Below, in pieces: positions 1 to 8,400 of a DNA stretch of 15,962 nt; the first letter of the stretch is position 1; each line of letters starts with the position of its first letter. The notes beneath the pieces were generated by a model. That model was given only the letters and a program-made list of their open reading frames with translations, was not told the origin of the DNA and searched no databases. This DNA comes from BOG-933 sp037147415 (GTDB lineage: Bacteria; Pseudomonadota; Alphaproteobacteria; Azospirillales; Azospirillaceae), in assembly GCA_037147415.1 (NCBI GenBank), contig JBAWVF010000089.1, positions 1 through 15,962 of the forward strand, in the 5' to 3' direction. The translations under genes were made by a program, and so were the position numbers.

Positions 1-1298
1 CTCCTGTAGCCGCAATTATAGAGAAAGATTTCGACTTCCTTGCGATCGAGCCGGTGTAACACGGGTTCAAAGAAAAAGGTCACCGCGTGTTCGCGGAAGT
101 CAGGCGAAACAAAACCGATGCGCAATCGTCGCTCAGCATCAGCCGCAACCGGTGTCGGCAGGACCAGCGGCATCGCAAGCGCTTCCTGCCGTTCCCCGAA
201 GCTCCGGTGTTCAGCATAGAGGGCCTCGGGTGACAGTCGGGCGCCATGGCGAAGCGCGAACAAGAGATTGCTGTGAATGCCGGCATGGTTTGGCTCGATA
301 GCCAGAGCTTGACGGAAGAAGACCGCAGCTTCAGCACCGCGCTCGGCTGCGACCATGCCGAGATTATTGAGCGCTTCGGCGAAGGCCGGGCGCAAGGCGA
401 TCGCTCTCCGGAACGCGTGTTCGGCCAGCTCAAGCCGGTATTGCTTCAGATGCAGCCGGCCCGTGGCGTTCCACAGTTCGGCATCGTCCGGATGACGGAG
501 AAGCGCATCCCTCAACAGTTCGGCGATTTCATCGAGTCGGTTGACGCGCCCGAGCAGCACCGAAAGGTTGCACACGGTTTCGGAATGCCAAGGAGTTCCG
601 GCCAGCGCCGCACGGTAAACCCGTTCGGCCTCGGCCGTCCGGCCGCGATTGGCGAGCAGGTTGGCCAGCGGGTTGGCGGTACGCGGCTCCGGCATCAATC
701 TCCAGGCATGGCGCAGGCGCGTTTCGGCCTCGTCTTCACGCCCCGCGGCTATCAAGAGCGCACCCGAATTGATCATGATCTCGATGCCATCGGGTTTGAG
801 CCGCAGTGCCGCTTCATAGGCGGCCAGCGCTTCGTCGCTCCGACCGAGAGCGGTCAGTGCATTGCCAAGATTATAGCGGGCGTCGGCATTGCCCGGCTCC
901 AGTTCGATGACCCTGGTGAAGGCGTCGGCGGCCGCATCGTTGCGACCGTCGCGGCGTAGCGCCCAGGCGAGGGTAAACCAAGCGCTGGCTCGCTCCGGCC
1001 AGCGCCCGACCAGGGTTTCGAGGCGGGCGATGGCCGCCGGGTGATTGCCCTGCTCCAGCTCCATGGTCGCGAGATCCTGGAGCAAATCCGGCCGGGCGGG
1101 CGCCAGAGCCACCGCCCGGACCATGGCGGCCAGTCCGGCTCGGCACGAGCCGGTCAGGTAATCGAGCTTGGCCAGCTGCCCGAGCGCCGCGCCGTCGTCG
1201 GGGCGGGCGGTGAGGTGACGGTGGAGTGCCCGTCGGGCTTCGTCCAGCCGGCCGGCGGCTAATAATGCATTGATATCAATGGCGGCACCACAGCTCAT
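1..1298 (-). CDS. TPR protein with GT41 (SPINDLY/OGT-like) glycosyltransferase domain, C-terminus missing
   Basis: The minus-strand frame is open from ATG at 1298 to the window edge (432 codons visible), so the catalytic C-terminus lies outside. Residues about 1-345 are back-to-back TPR-like helical pairs, for example ARYNLGNALTALGRSDEALA near 140-159 and EALNNLGMVAAERGAEAAVF near 308-327. From about residue 391 the sequence RLRIGFVSPDFREHAV is the entry motif of the GT41 O-GlcNAc transferase/SPINDLY catalytic region, with the conserved His (H404) present. GT41 enzymes transfer a sugar, classically GlcNAc, to Ser/Thr of proteins in the cytoplasm; bacterial members are frequent in flagellin and surface-glycan loci. 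The start overlaps the stop of the upstream methyltransferase gene (ATGA), implying translational coupling; the preceding AAGAGCGGG is only a weak ribosome site. The family is secure; the acceptor is unknown. Confidence 0.88.
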   Translation of the reverse strand, partial: MSCGAAIDINALLAAGRLDEARRALHRHLTARPDDGAALGQLAKLDYLTGSCRAGLAAMVRAVALAPARPDLLQDLATMELEQGNHPAAIARLETLVGRWPERASAWFTLAWALRRDGRNDAAADAFTRVIELEPGNADARYNLGNALTALGRSDEALAAYEAALRLKPDGIEIMINSGALLIAAGREDEAETRLRHAWRLMPEPRTANPLANLLANRGRTAEAERVYRAALAGTPWHSETVCNLSVLLGRVNRLDEIAELLRDALLRHPDDAELWNATGRLHLKQYRLELAEHAFRRAIALRPAFAEALNNLGMVAAERGAEAAVFFRQALAIEPNHAGIHSNLLFALRHGARLSPEALYAEHRSFGERQEALAMPLVLPTPVAADAERRLRIGFVSPDFREHAVTFFFEPVLHRLDRKEVEIFLYNCGYR

Positions 1299-1963
1299 TG
1301 CCCGCTCTTTATGATCAGCCTGCCGGTATAGTCGATGCGATGAAGGAATACGGCAGTTCCGGCGAAATACTCGGTGACGGCGCGAGCGCAGTCGGAGAAA
1401 TGGCCGTAATCATCGATGGAGACCAGTCCGCCCGTCACCACCCGCGGATAGAGCGTGCGCAACTCGTGCAAGGTCGACCCGTAACAGTCGGTATCGAGAT
1501 GGAGATGCGCGATCGTCTCGGGCGCCCGACAGGGCAGGCTGTCTTCCACGCGGCCGCGGATCAGGTGGATGCGATCCGTCGGATAGCCGGTGGCGCGAAG
1601 ATTCGTTTCGACGACGGCCTGGACATCGTCGCGATGCCAATTGTCGTGGGTCAGCACCGAGCCGTCGAAGACGGGCTCGCGGACATCCTCGGGAAACCCG
1701 TCAAACGTTTCGAACAGGTAAAACGCGCGTTCGGTGTCCCCGAGCCATGCCAGGGTGGCGGCACATAACGCTGCGGCTCCTCCCCGCCAGACCCCGCACT
1801 CGACCACGGCGCCGTGAAGGCCGCTGCCGGCCAGGAACCCCATGACCGTATAGAGCGAATAAAGCCTCTCGACCGACAGCAATGAATGAGGTCGCCAACG
1901 ATCGTGCAGACGCCAGAACAAGTCGTCGTCGATGTCGGGATAGCCGGGACGACCGGAACTCAT
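1295..1963 (-). CDS. TylF/MycF-family SAM-dependent O-methyltransferase
   Basis: This is a 222-residue protein. I chose ATG at 1963 because GGAAGAA precedes it and because it overlaps the stop of the upstream gene as ATGA; the frame is open further upstream, but that stretch is Arg-rich and lies inside the neighbouring gene. Visible family marks are VVECGVWRGGAA (53-64, SAM-binding loop), FYLFETFDGFPE (81-92), HLHLDTDCYGST (153-164) and VSIDDYGHFSDC (181-192). The LDTD and IDDYG acidic residues match the Mg2+-binding aspartates of MycF/TylF, which methylate sugar hydroxyls of macrolide antibiotics. Outside antibiotic clusters the family (PF05711 type) is common in polysaccharide loci, where it probably O-methylates sugars. 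Length is normal for the compact members. Its position next to glycosyltransferases supports a sugar substrate; which hydroxyl is modified cannot be told. Confidence 0.88.
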   Translation of the reverse strand: MSSGRPGYPDIDDDLFWRLHDRWRPHSLLSVERLYSLYTVMGFLAGSGLHGAVVECGVWRGGAAALCAATLAWLGDTERAFYLFETFDGFPEDVREPVFDGSVLTHDNWHRDDVQAVVETNLRATGYPTDRIHLIRGRVEDSLPCRAPETIAHLHLDTDCYGSTLHELRTLYPRVVTGGLVSIDDYGHFSDCARAVTEYFAGTAVFLHRIDYTGRLIIKSGQ

Positions 1964-2970
1964 GATTTCTTCCGGCACAGGAAGGTGGTAAGATAGTGCG
2001 GGCCGCTGCTGCCGCGGGCGCAGCGGTCGACAAAACCGGCGGCGTCGCCGAGTGTCTGTTGCCAGAGTTCGCCGAATTCCGGGCCGAAGCCGATGACATG
2101 CTCGAGATAGCCGCGAAAGCTTTGAGAAAAATAATCGTCGGCCAGCCGGCGCCATTCCTGCGACAAACTCCAGAAGCCGAACGAGCGGTTCGGGAAGGCC
2201 CGCACCTCCAACCCCGCGCGTCGGCCGGCGTCGATCATCTCGTCGGCACGAAACAAATGCTTATCCTCGCCTTGACTCTTGTCGATATCCCGGCGAGCAT
2301 AGAATTCGATGGTGCGACAGAAACGGTCATTCTGATCGAGTTGCAGTGCGGTCGGGGCCAGACCTTTGGCCACAGCGATATCCGGCAGCACCCGGCACAG
2401 CGCCGCCATCAGCACCAAGGCTTCCCAGCACGGTTCTTCGAACGCCAGAAAGCCGCCGGGCCGTAGCGCCGAGCACGCCCGGCTCAGAAAGCCTTCGACA
2501 TCCAGGATGTGATGAACGGTATGACGCAGCGCGATCACCCCGAACCCCCCGGCCGGGAGCCGGTCAATTTCCTCGGCGGCCATCAGAGCGTAACGCAAAG
2601 CCGCGGTATCAATGCCATGCTCAGTCAGTCTGCGGCGCAAAATGCCGAGAAAGGCCGGCGAAGGGTCACTCAACACCAACCGGGGAAAGATGCCGTGACG
2701 GGCCAGTCCGACACTGAGCGCGCCGCCGCCGCAGCCGATTTCAAGGGCGGGAACACTGAAATCACAGCCCTCTTGTCGTAGAAGTTCGACCAGCCCGGCC
2801 CCGATACTTTCCTTGCTTTTATCAAGCCGCTGGCCGGCATCAAACGCGGCCTCGTCGTGAGCGAACGGACGCGGCGGCGAGACCAAGTGAATCCCGTCGG
2901 TTTTCTCCAGGCCGGCAAGCCAGCGATCGACGGCCTCCGTGACGGTTGCGGTAGCAGAAATTACTGTCAT
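1960..2970 (-). CDS. Class I SAM-dependent methyltransferase
   Basis: This is a 336-residue protein. The SAM-binding motif ALEIGCGGGALSVGLA (75-90) is followed by an acidic strand end, LVLSDPSPAF (98-107), then a motif typical of Methyltransf_11/23 proteins, LRHTVHHILDVEGFLSRACS (148-167), and LRPGGFLAFEEP (169-180). About 155 residues after the Rossmann core have no motif I recognise and may form the acceptor-binding lid. I prefer ATG at 2970, which shares its A with the upstream stop (TGATG); a TTG one codon earlier would give a four-base overlap. No strong Shine-Dalgarno is visible, so translation probably depends on coupling to the radical SAM gene. Its own stop overlaps the TylF-type gene start. 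The substrate is unknown; the neighbourhood suggests a sugar or lipid-linked glycan. Confidence 0.83.
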   Translation of the reverse strand: MTVISATATVTEAVDRWLAGLEKTDGIHLVSPPRPFAHDEAAFDAGQRLDKSKESIGAGLVELLRQEGCDFSVPALEIGCGGGALSVGLARHGIFPRLVLSDPSPAFLGILRRRLTEHGIDTAALRYALMAAEEIDRLPAGGFGVIALRHTVHHILDVEGFLSRACSALRPGGFLAFEEPCWEALVLMAALCRVLPDIAVAKGLAPTALQLDQNDRFCRTIEFYARRDIDKSQGEDKHLFRADEMIDAGRRAGLEVRAFPNRSFGFWSLSQEWRRLADDYFSQSFRGYLEHVIGFGPEFGELWQQTLGDAAGFVDRCARGSSGPHYLTTFLCRKKS

Positions 2971-4322
2971 CAACGCACCAGTTGAATGAGATGGCGAATA
3001 TCGGGCGAGTCAGGACAATATCCGGCAAGATCGGCAGCAATTTCCGGCTGCGGATCGGCAAGAGCGGGCAGTGCCCGCAGCGCCGCACCCGAGCGAAGCA
3101 TGCCTGCTTCTTGTGGCATGAGCGCATCATCAAGGTCTACGAAAAAATCCCCCGGCGCGACACTCAGAACCTTAAGCACCCAGGGCGGAGCGTTGCGCAC
3201 GATCGCACGGATTTTCTGGATGAACTGATAGGTCTGAGCGGCCGGCAACGGGCAGCGGTCACAGATGGTGCCGGCGGGCTTGCCGGTAACGAACATGTCG
3301 CGCGAGCGCAGAAACGGCTCGCTGTTCCAGGCGGTCTCAAAACTTGTGGTCGGGAAGGACAGTTCGGTAAAGTCGTCGGCACGATCGTTGGAAACGCAGC
3401 ACGGCCCGACCGAGGCGTCGGGATAGACCATGGTACCGAGGTAAAGCCAGTCGCAACGCGACTCGGCTGGGCGTAGCGCCGGCATGCCAAATTGCGGAGG
3501 GCGATCGGCTAGAAGCCGGTGCAGATCACTATCACGCCGCTTAAGCCCTCGGACCAGCGCGGGGCCATCGATCGGGGAGCCGCCTACCGGCTTGGTTGCT
3601 GTCTGTACAGTTCCCTCTGGCGCACTGGCCGGGGCAGAGCCCGGATAGAACTCAAGCAGATCGGTATTGAGTTCGAGCGCAAGCCGGCGTACCTCCGGCT
3701 CTTCATCCTGGTTATGGCGAAAACGCAGGCAGCGCCACTCAATCAAGGGGTGCTCCAACCCGAGCACCGCCCTGCGTTGGATCAACCGGGACAAATTCTC
3801 GATCACCAGATCAAAGCAGCCACCTTTGCGGTAGCGGCTATAACTTTCAGCGCTGGCGCCGTCCAGTGAAACGCTTATCATACCGAGACCGCAACTCAAC
3901 AACCCGTCGATCCGCTCATCCGACAACGGCAGGCTGAGATTGGTAGAAATCACCGAAAAAACCTCATGATGTTTGCTGTAGGCCAGCAACTCGGCGAAGT
4001 GCTTGTGCAGCAGGGGTTCCCCTGTGCTGAAATACCAGATGATGAAGGCGTTCGGGCCGATGATCCCGAGTATGTCGTGATAAAGGTCCGGCCGCATCAG
4101 CGAGACTTGCCGTCGCATGGTGCCGTTGCCGACCACGCAATATGGACAATGAAGCTGACAGGTGGTGGTCAGATCGACGGTGGCATCGACGGGTGTATGA
4201 TGGACACGCTCACTGCGCAAGCGGCGCCGACGGAGGGCACTCAGAAAATTGGCATATTTGCGCAGCTCACGGACCGGGTCGGTGATACGGGGCATAATAT
4301 AGGGCAGTGCAAGGTCACCCAT
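2970..4322 (-). CDS. Radical SAM protein with SPASM-like C-terminal cluster domain
   Basis: This is a 450-residue protein. The radical SAM signature CQLHCPYC (Cys55, Cys59, Cys62; CX3CX2C) binds the [4Fe-4S] cluster that cleaves S-adenosylmethionine. FSTGEPLLH (98-106) is the usual GGEP-type SAM contact, and VSLDGASAESYSRYRKG (151-167) is a typical core strand. A SPASM-like Cys set follows: Cys290, Cys308-Cys309 (GPCCVSNDRADD) and Cys354/Cys357 (CDRCPL), which would hold an auxiliary cluster. About 90 C-terminal residues are unassigned. The start at ATG 4322 is preceded by GAGAACGAG and overlaps the upstream stop by eight bases (ATGGGTGA); the longer open frame to 4385 lies inside the neighbour. 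SPASM enzymes modify peptides or sugars (dehydrogenation, epimerisation, crosslinking). Here, between methyltransferases, a glycan-modifying or aminosugar role is plausible. Fold confidence is high, substrate unknown. Confidence 0.88.
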   Translation of the reverse strand: MGDLALPYIMPRITDPVRELRKYANFLSALRRRRLRSERVHHTPVDATVDLTTTCQLHCPYCVVGNGTMRRQVSLMRPDLYHDILGIIGPNAFIIWYFSTGEPLLHKHFAELLAYSKHHEVFSVISTNLSLPLSDERIDGLLSCGLGMISVSLDGASAESYSRYRKGGCFDLVIENLSRLIQRRAVLGLEHPLIEWRCLRFRHNQDEEPEVRRLALELNTDLLEFYPGSAPASAPEGTVQTATKPVGGSPIDGPALVRGLKRRDSDLHRLLADRPPQFGMPALRPAESRCDWLYLGTMVYPDASVGPCCVSNDRADDFTELSFPTTSFETAWNSEPFLRSRDMFVTGKPAGTICDRCPLPAAQTYQFIQKIRAIVRNAPPWVLKVLSVAPGDFFVDLDDALMPQEAGMLRSGAALRALPALADPQPEIAADLAGYCPDSPDIRHLIQLVR

Positions 4323-5391
4323 CGTCTCGTTCTCTGGTGAAGCGGAAAATTTCAAGCGGTCCGACGGTGAACAGGTCTCCCGCACTTTTGCTCGGGTTGA
4401 AGCGCAACTGCTCCAGCAGCGGTCGCTGCTGGAGGGCTCGATAAAGGTCGTCAGTCGAGAACGGGTTCATGTGCGGTGCCGATAACAAGGTGCGGTCGAC
4501 ATAAAGCGCATGCCCCTCTTTCAATGCAAAATAAGCTTTCGAGAAATTATGTTCACGAAACTCGGATATATTGGCCGAGCGCACGTTAAGGCAGGCGATC
4601 TCTTCGACCGGTATGGCCGGAAAATCGTAATTGATTGAAGGATCACTGCCGATGGCCCGCCACAGGTTTTGTCCCGAGCCAATTTCCTCGATCTGCTCGG
4701 CCTGCCGGACGTTCAGTGGCGGAATGATAAGCCGCTCCAGCGCATTTTGCTTCACGAGGTCGATCGCAAAGGCGAAGCTGTCGTCGCCGCGAATGTTGAT
4801 CCCGTTCATGCGCGGATCCAGCGAAGTATCGCAACGGCTGGCCACCGGATTGAAGCCGCAGGCACGGGCGATGCGCGCAAAGCCCTCACGGTTGTGTAGC
4901 CAGCGATGCCCGCCCATACGCATGCCCATATTGAAGGCGTCGGTGCCGCTGCGGCATCCAAGCACGCAAGCAAGATAGTCATTGTTGGCTAAAAGCGTGT
5001 CCAGATCGAAAATTTCCTTGTAGCGCCATAGAATATCTATGTTTGGCATCAGAACCCGACTGATTGCACCCGGCCGCAGCACCAGATTCATCGAGCACAA
5101 TAAATAAATTTGTTCGTTAAGACCGAAATGTTCAAGCACGTCCTCGGAATAGACCAGGGATGTCCGCCCGATGAGCCGTTCCGGCCATATATTCAGCAGG
5201 TTGCAATTGACGACCTTGGGATTCGAGGGCAGAAAGTCAAGATTAACAAAGCCGTCGAGCAATTTCGATCCACATCCCAAATGCAAACAGGCGCCGTCTT
5301 CGGCAGGCCAGTTCTCGACGCCCCAAGTGTAATGGGCCGCAAGTTTCGGGTTGAAGGCCGCAAAGCCGGTCCAGGTGGTTGCAAATGACAT
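4315..5391 (-). CDS. SAM-dependent methyltransferase (COG4627-like) with unassigned C-terminal domain
   Basis: This is a 358-residue protein. The N-terminal half shows CLHLGCGSKLLDGFVNLDFL (35-54), YSEDVLEHFGLNEQ (81-94) and LRPGAISRVLMPNIDILWRY (105-124), the pattern of predicted methyltransferases that recur in surface polysaccharide loci. GHRWLHNREGFARIARACGF (161-180) is the usual helix near the end of the fold. From about residue 215 to 358 there is a second region with no motif I recognise, longer than the minimal family member. The ATG at 5391 is supported by AAGGTG ten bases upstream. A 63-base gap separates it from the fusion gene upstream, the only non-overlapping junction in the cluster, and its stop overlaps the radical SAM gene. 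Methyltransferase activity is inferred from motifs; a catalytically inactive binding role cannot be excluded. Confidence 0.78.
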   Translation of the reverse strand: MSFATTWTGFAAFNPKLAAHYTWGVENWPAEDGACLHLGCGSKLLDGFVNLDFLPSNPKVVNCNLLNIWPERLIGRTSLVYSEDVLEHFGLNEQIYLLCSMNLVLRPGAISRVLMPNIDILWRYKEIFDLDTLLANNDYLACVLGCRSGTDAFNMGMRMGGHRWLHNREGFARIARACGFNPVASRCDTSLDPRMNGINIRGDDSFAFAIDLVKQNALERLIIPPLNVRQAEQIEEIGSGQNLWRAIGSDPSINYDFPAIPVEEIACLNVRSANISEFREHNFSKAYFALKEGHALYVDRTLLSAPHMNPFSTDDLYRALQQRPLLEQLRFNPSKSAGDLFTVGPLEIFRFTRERDDG

Positions 5392-5454
5392 GGGCTGAAT
5401 GGCACCTTATCTTTAAGAGTTGGGCGACTCGTCGGGACCAAGGAGAGGCGGATA
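5392..5454. other. 63-base gap inside the glycan cluster
   Basis: This is the only real intergenic gap in the cluster, between the fusion gene stop and the COG4627-like methyltransferase start. On the minus strand it holds the AAGGTG ribosome site for the downstream gene. I see no convincing terminator hairpin or promoter, so continued read-through is the simplest reading. Confidence 0.5.
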
Positions 5455-8400
5455 TCATTTCGGTCGCCCCGGAGGCAACCCGTAATAGTCGCTCATGAAA
5501 TTGGGGTAGGCGATATCCGAATGCAAGTCCGGGAATTCGGGAACCGGCGGAATGTCGAGTTCGAGCAGCCGGTCGTTGATCTTGGCCGGATCCGTCATCC
5601 AGGTGATCGGCAGCAGTTCTCCCCTGCCCGACTTGCGAATTCGCTCTGCCAGGGCGCCCAGATCGAAGGCCACCGGAAACAGCCCGGCATCCAGGGCGAT
5701 GCTCAGGGTATAGCTGTAGGTTTCGGGCCATACCGACGGCAATAGACAGACATGACATGGCGAGCCCCTGAGAATCTCGTGAATATCGGGGTCGGCATAG
5801 GGCCCGGTAATGGTGATGTTCGAGTGCAGCTTCAGCAAATCGTCCTTGTCGCTGTAGCCGAAAATCGTAAATTTGAGCGGCAATCCCCGTGCTTCGGCGT
5901 CTCGCGCACAGCCCAGCAAAATATCGGATCCCTTGTGCGGCCCGATCGCTCCGATCACCGCAACGCGAAGGGTGGAGTCACTGCGCGGTGCCGCGCCGCC
6001 CCCCCGTCCGGCCGGGCGGGTTTCGAAATGGGCGCGGACGGTAAAGGGTATCTCCGGAAAATACCGACCGAGCCGAGAGGCGACATCGGAATCAGGAACG
6101 AATACCCGCCGCGCCCGGGTCAGCAACTCCGCATAGCCTGCACGCCAATGCGCCAGCGGCACCCGTCCGAACGGAGAACTGTTGGTCCTTATGCACAATT
6201 CACAGGATTCGATCGGCGGTTCGCCGCAATAACGGCCGCTGCCGTCGATCAGGTTGACCCGTGGGCAGATCGGAAGGTAGTCATGCACGGTCACGTCGTA
6301 AGGAATACCGAGTCGGGATGCGATCTCGGTTATTCGGGTGACCGGCCTAAGACCGAAATCGATCAGGTGATGGACATGGATATGGCTGATCCCGATCTTT
6401 TCCAGCGTTGCGATCGCCCCGTCCATATCCTGATCCAGGTCGAGCGTAAGATTTGGTATTGGTCCCAGGCCGGGATGAGTCAGGCGCGCGAACCCGGGTT
6501 TCTGCGATTGAGCCCGCAGGACGAAGGCGGCCACGCCTTCGGCTTCCAGGCGTGCGCTCAGCTCCAGGACATGACGTTCCGTTCCGCCGCCCAGTCGGTG
6601 AGTGATCAGGAGCATGGATCGTTTGCCGGCATGGTGTCGTATCCGCGTCACATCAAGACGCTGACGCAGTGGCCGGGCCGTATCCTTGATCAGGAAATCC
6701 CGGATTATGGATTCGTACTTTGGAAACCGTGCGCGCAGTGTGCGATATCCGTTTTCGATCAGGCTTGATTTCTCGGCTCCGAACGATACCGAACCATAGT
6801 GGCGCACAAATACATTGCCGGCCAAAAGGTGCGTCCAGCCCCGCGCCGATGCGCGCATGCAGAAGTCATTCTCTTCACCATAACCACGGGGAAAGGCATC
6901 GACATCAAACGGACCAGTCTCATCCAGACAATCTCGCCTTATATACATACAGAACCCGACGGTTGTCGGTATTTCCACGGTGCCGTCCGGATTGGCCGAG
7001 GCGGCCAAGCGATCAAGTTCTTCATAGCCAACGTCGTCGGGACACGCATTGTTTCGATTGAAAACAGGATAACTACAGATTGTCGCGTTGTTCGACAGCG
7101 GCGACACGGAGCCGATCCGGGCTTGGCCCCAGGCGGCGGCACGCAGCCGATCCAACCAGTTCCCGTAGACCTCGGTATCCGAATTCAGCAGCACCACATC
7201 GCGGTCGGGATGCAACCCCATCCCGTGATTGACTGTGGCAACGAAGCCGAGATTAACCGGATGACGCACCAGGGTAATCAGATTGGTCGCGGCCAGGGCC
7301 TCCAGTTCGCTCTTAAGCTCGGGGTCCGGACCGGCATCGTCGATCACGATCACCTCGTGCGGGGTCGCGACCGGCGCCTTAAGCACGCTCAACAGGCAGT
7401 TCAGGGTCTCGGCGAGGCCGCGATAGACCGGTATGATGACATCAATCAGCACTTCGGCCGCCGGTCCGGACGACTCCAGCCGGTGGGTTGCCAGGGCTGC
7501 GAGCTTATCCGCCGTAACCTCCTGCGGGGGGCAGGCTTCAATAGCGCGTTCGACCGTCCAGTCATCCAGCCGGTTGTAAAGCGGGTTGAAGAATTGGTTG
7601 GGGCAGCGGCCTTCCGCGGCGCCGATTGTAAGAAAATGGGCAAGCGGACTCAAATGCGACGCCAAGACGTCGGGATATGTTCCGACATAAAAAGACGTAT
7701 TGAAGTGTGGCCCTGGATTACGCCCCCACCCCGCACCGTAGAGAATGTAATGTGCCAGAGGATTGATACCCCAGTCTACTGAATCCGGGCTGTTTTCTAT
7801 GTAAAATCCGCTATCGAAATAGGGATTCGGGTTGCGCCTTTCCTCGGCTCCGCATTGAACATAATGTCGCAGCGGATCAATCCCGGAGGCCCGGAGTTCG
7901 GGGTTGGTCTCCAGGTAAAACTCTGCATCGAATAGCCCACTTTTGGTGATGACATTGCGTTGGATCGAGCTGAGCGTGCGCTGCAATTTTGCGATGGTGG
8001 CTTTCGACTGCTCAAGTGCGGCTTCAAGCGTCGCGATCCGGGCTGCTCCGGCATCATCCAGGTCCCCCTCGTCGGCCGGAGACCGGTAGCGCGGGGTCAC
8101 CAGCATCAGTTCCGCCAGCTCGGTCAGGGAAGACACCTTGATCAAACTAGAAAAATCGGCGCCGATCACCTGGAAGTGGTCGGTGAGTTCAATCGGAACG
8201 AACAACAGCCCGCTTTCATGGGCATCACCGAATAACAAATTTTCCGAGTTGCCCCGGAAATTTTCGGGATTGAAGGCGGAAAATCGGAAGAAATAGGTGG
8301 AATACTGAGCGCCGGCCATCCTCCGGCTGTCCGACCATGCATCTTCGATTGAATTGCATTCGCTGTAGACATAGGGTCGGCAACGGGCAAGAGTGCAGGC

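Noticed and set aside
246..959. Plus-strand open frame of 237 codons
   Set aside because: It is antisense to the TPR repeats of the GT41 gene, which account for the coding signal.
1964..2155. 64-residue Arg-rich N-terminal extension of the TylF-type protein
   Set aside because: It lies wholly within the upstream methyltransferase gene; ATG 1963 has a ribosome site and the usual four-base overlap.
5752..7782. Two long plus-strand open frames (5752-6768 and 6799-7782)
   Set aside because: Both lie opposite the fusion gene, whose domain motifs are unambiguous; the plus-strand products show no motif.
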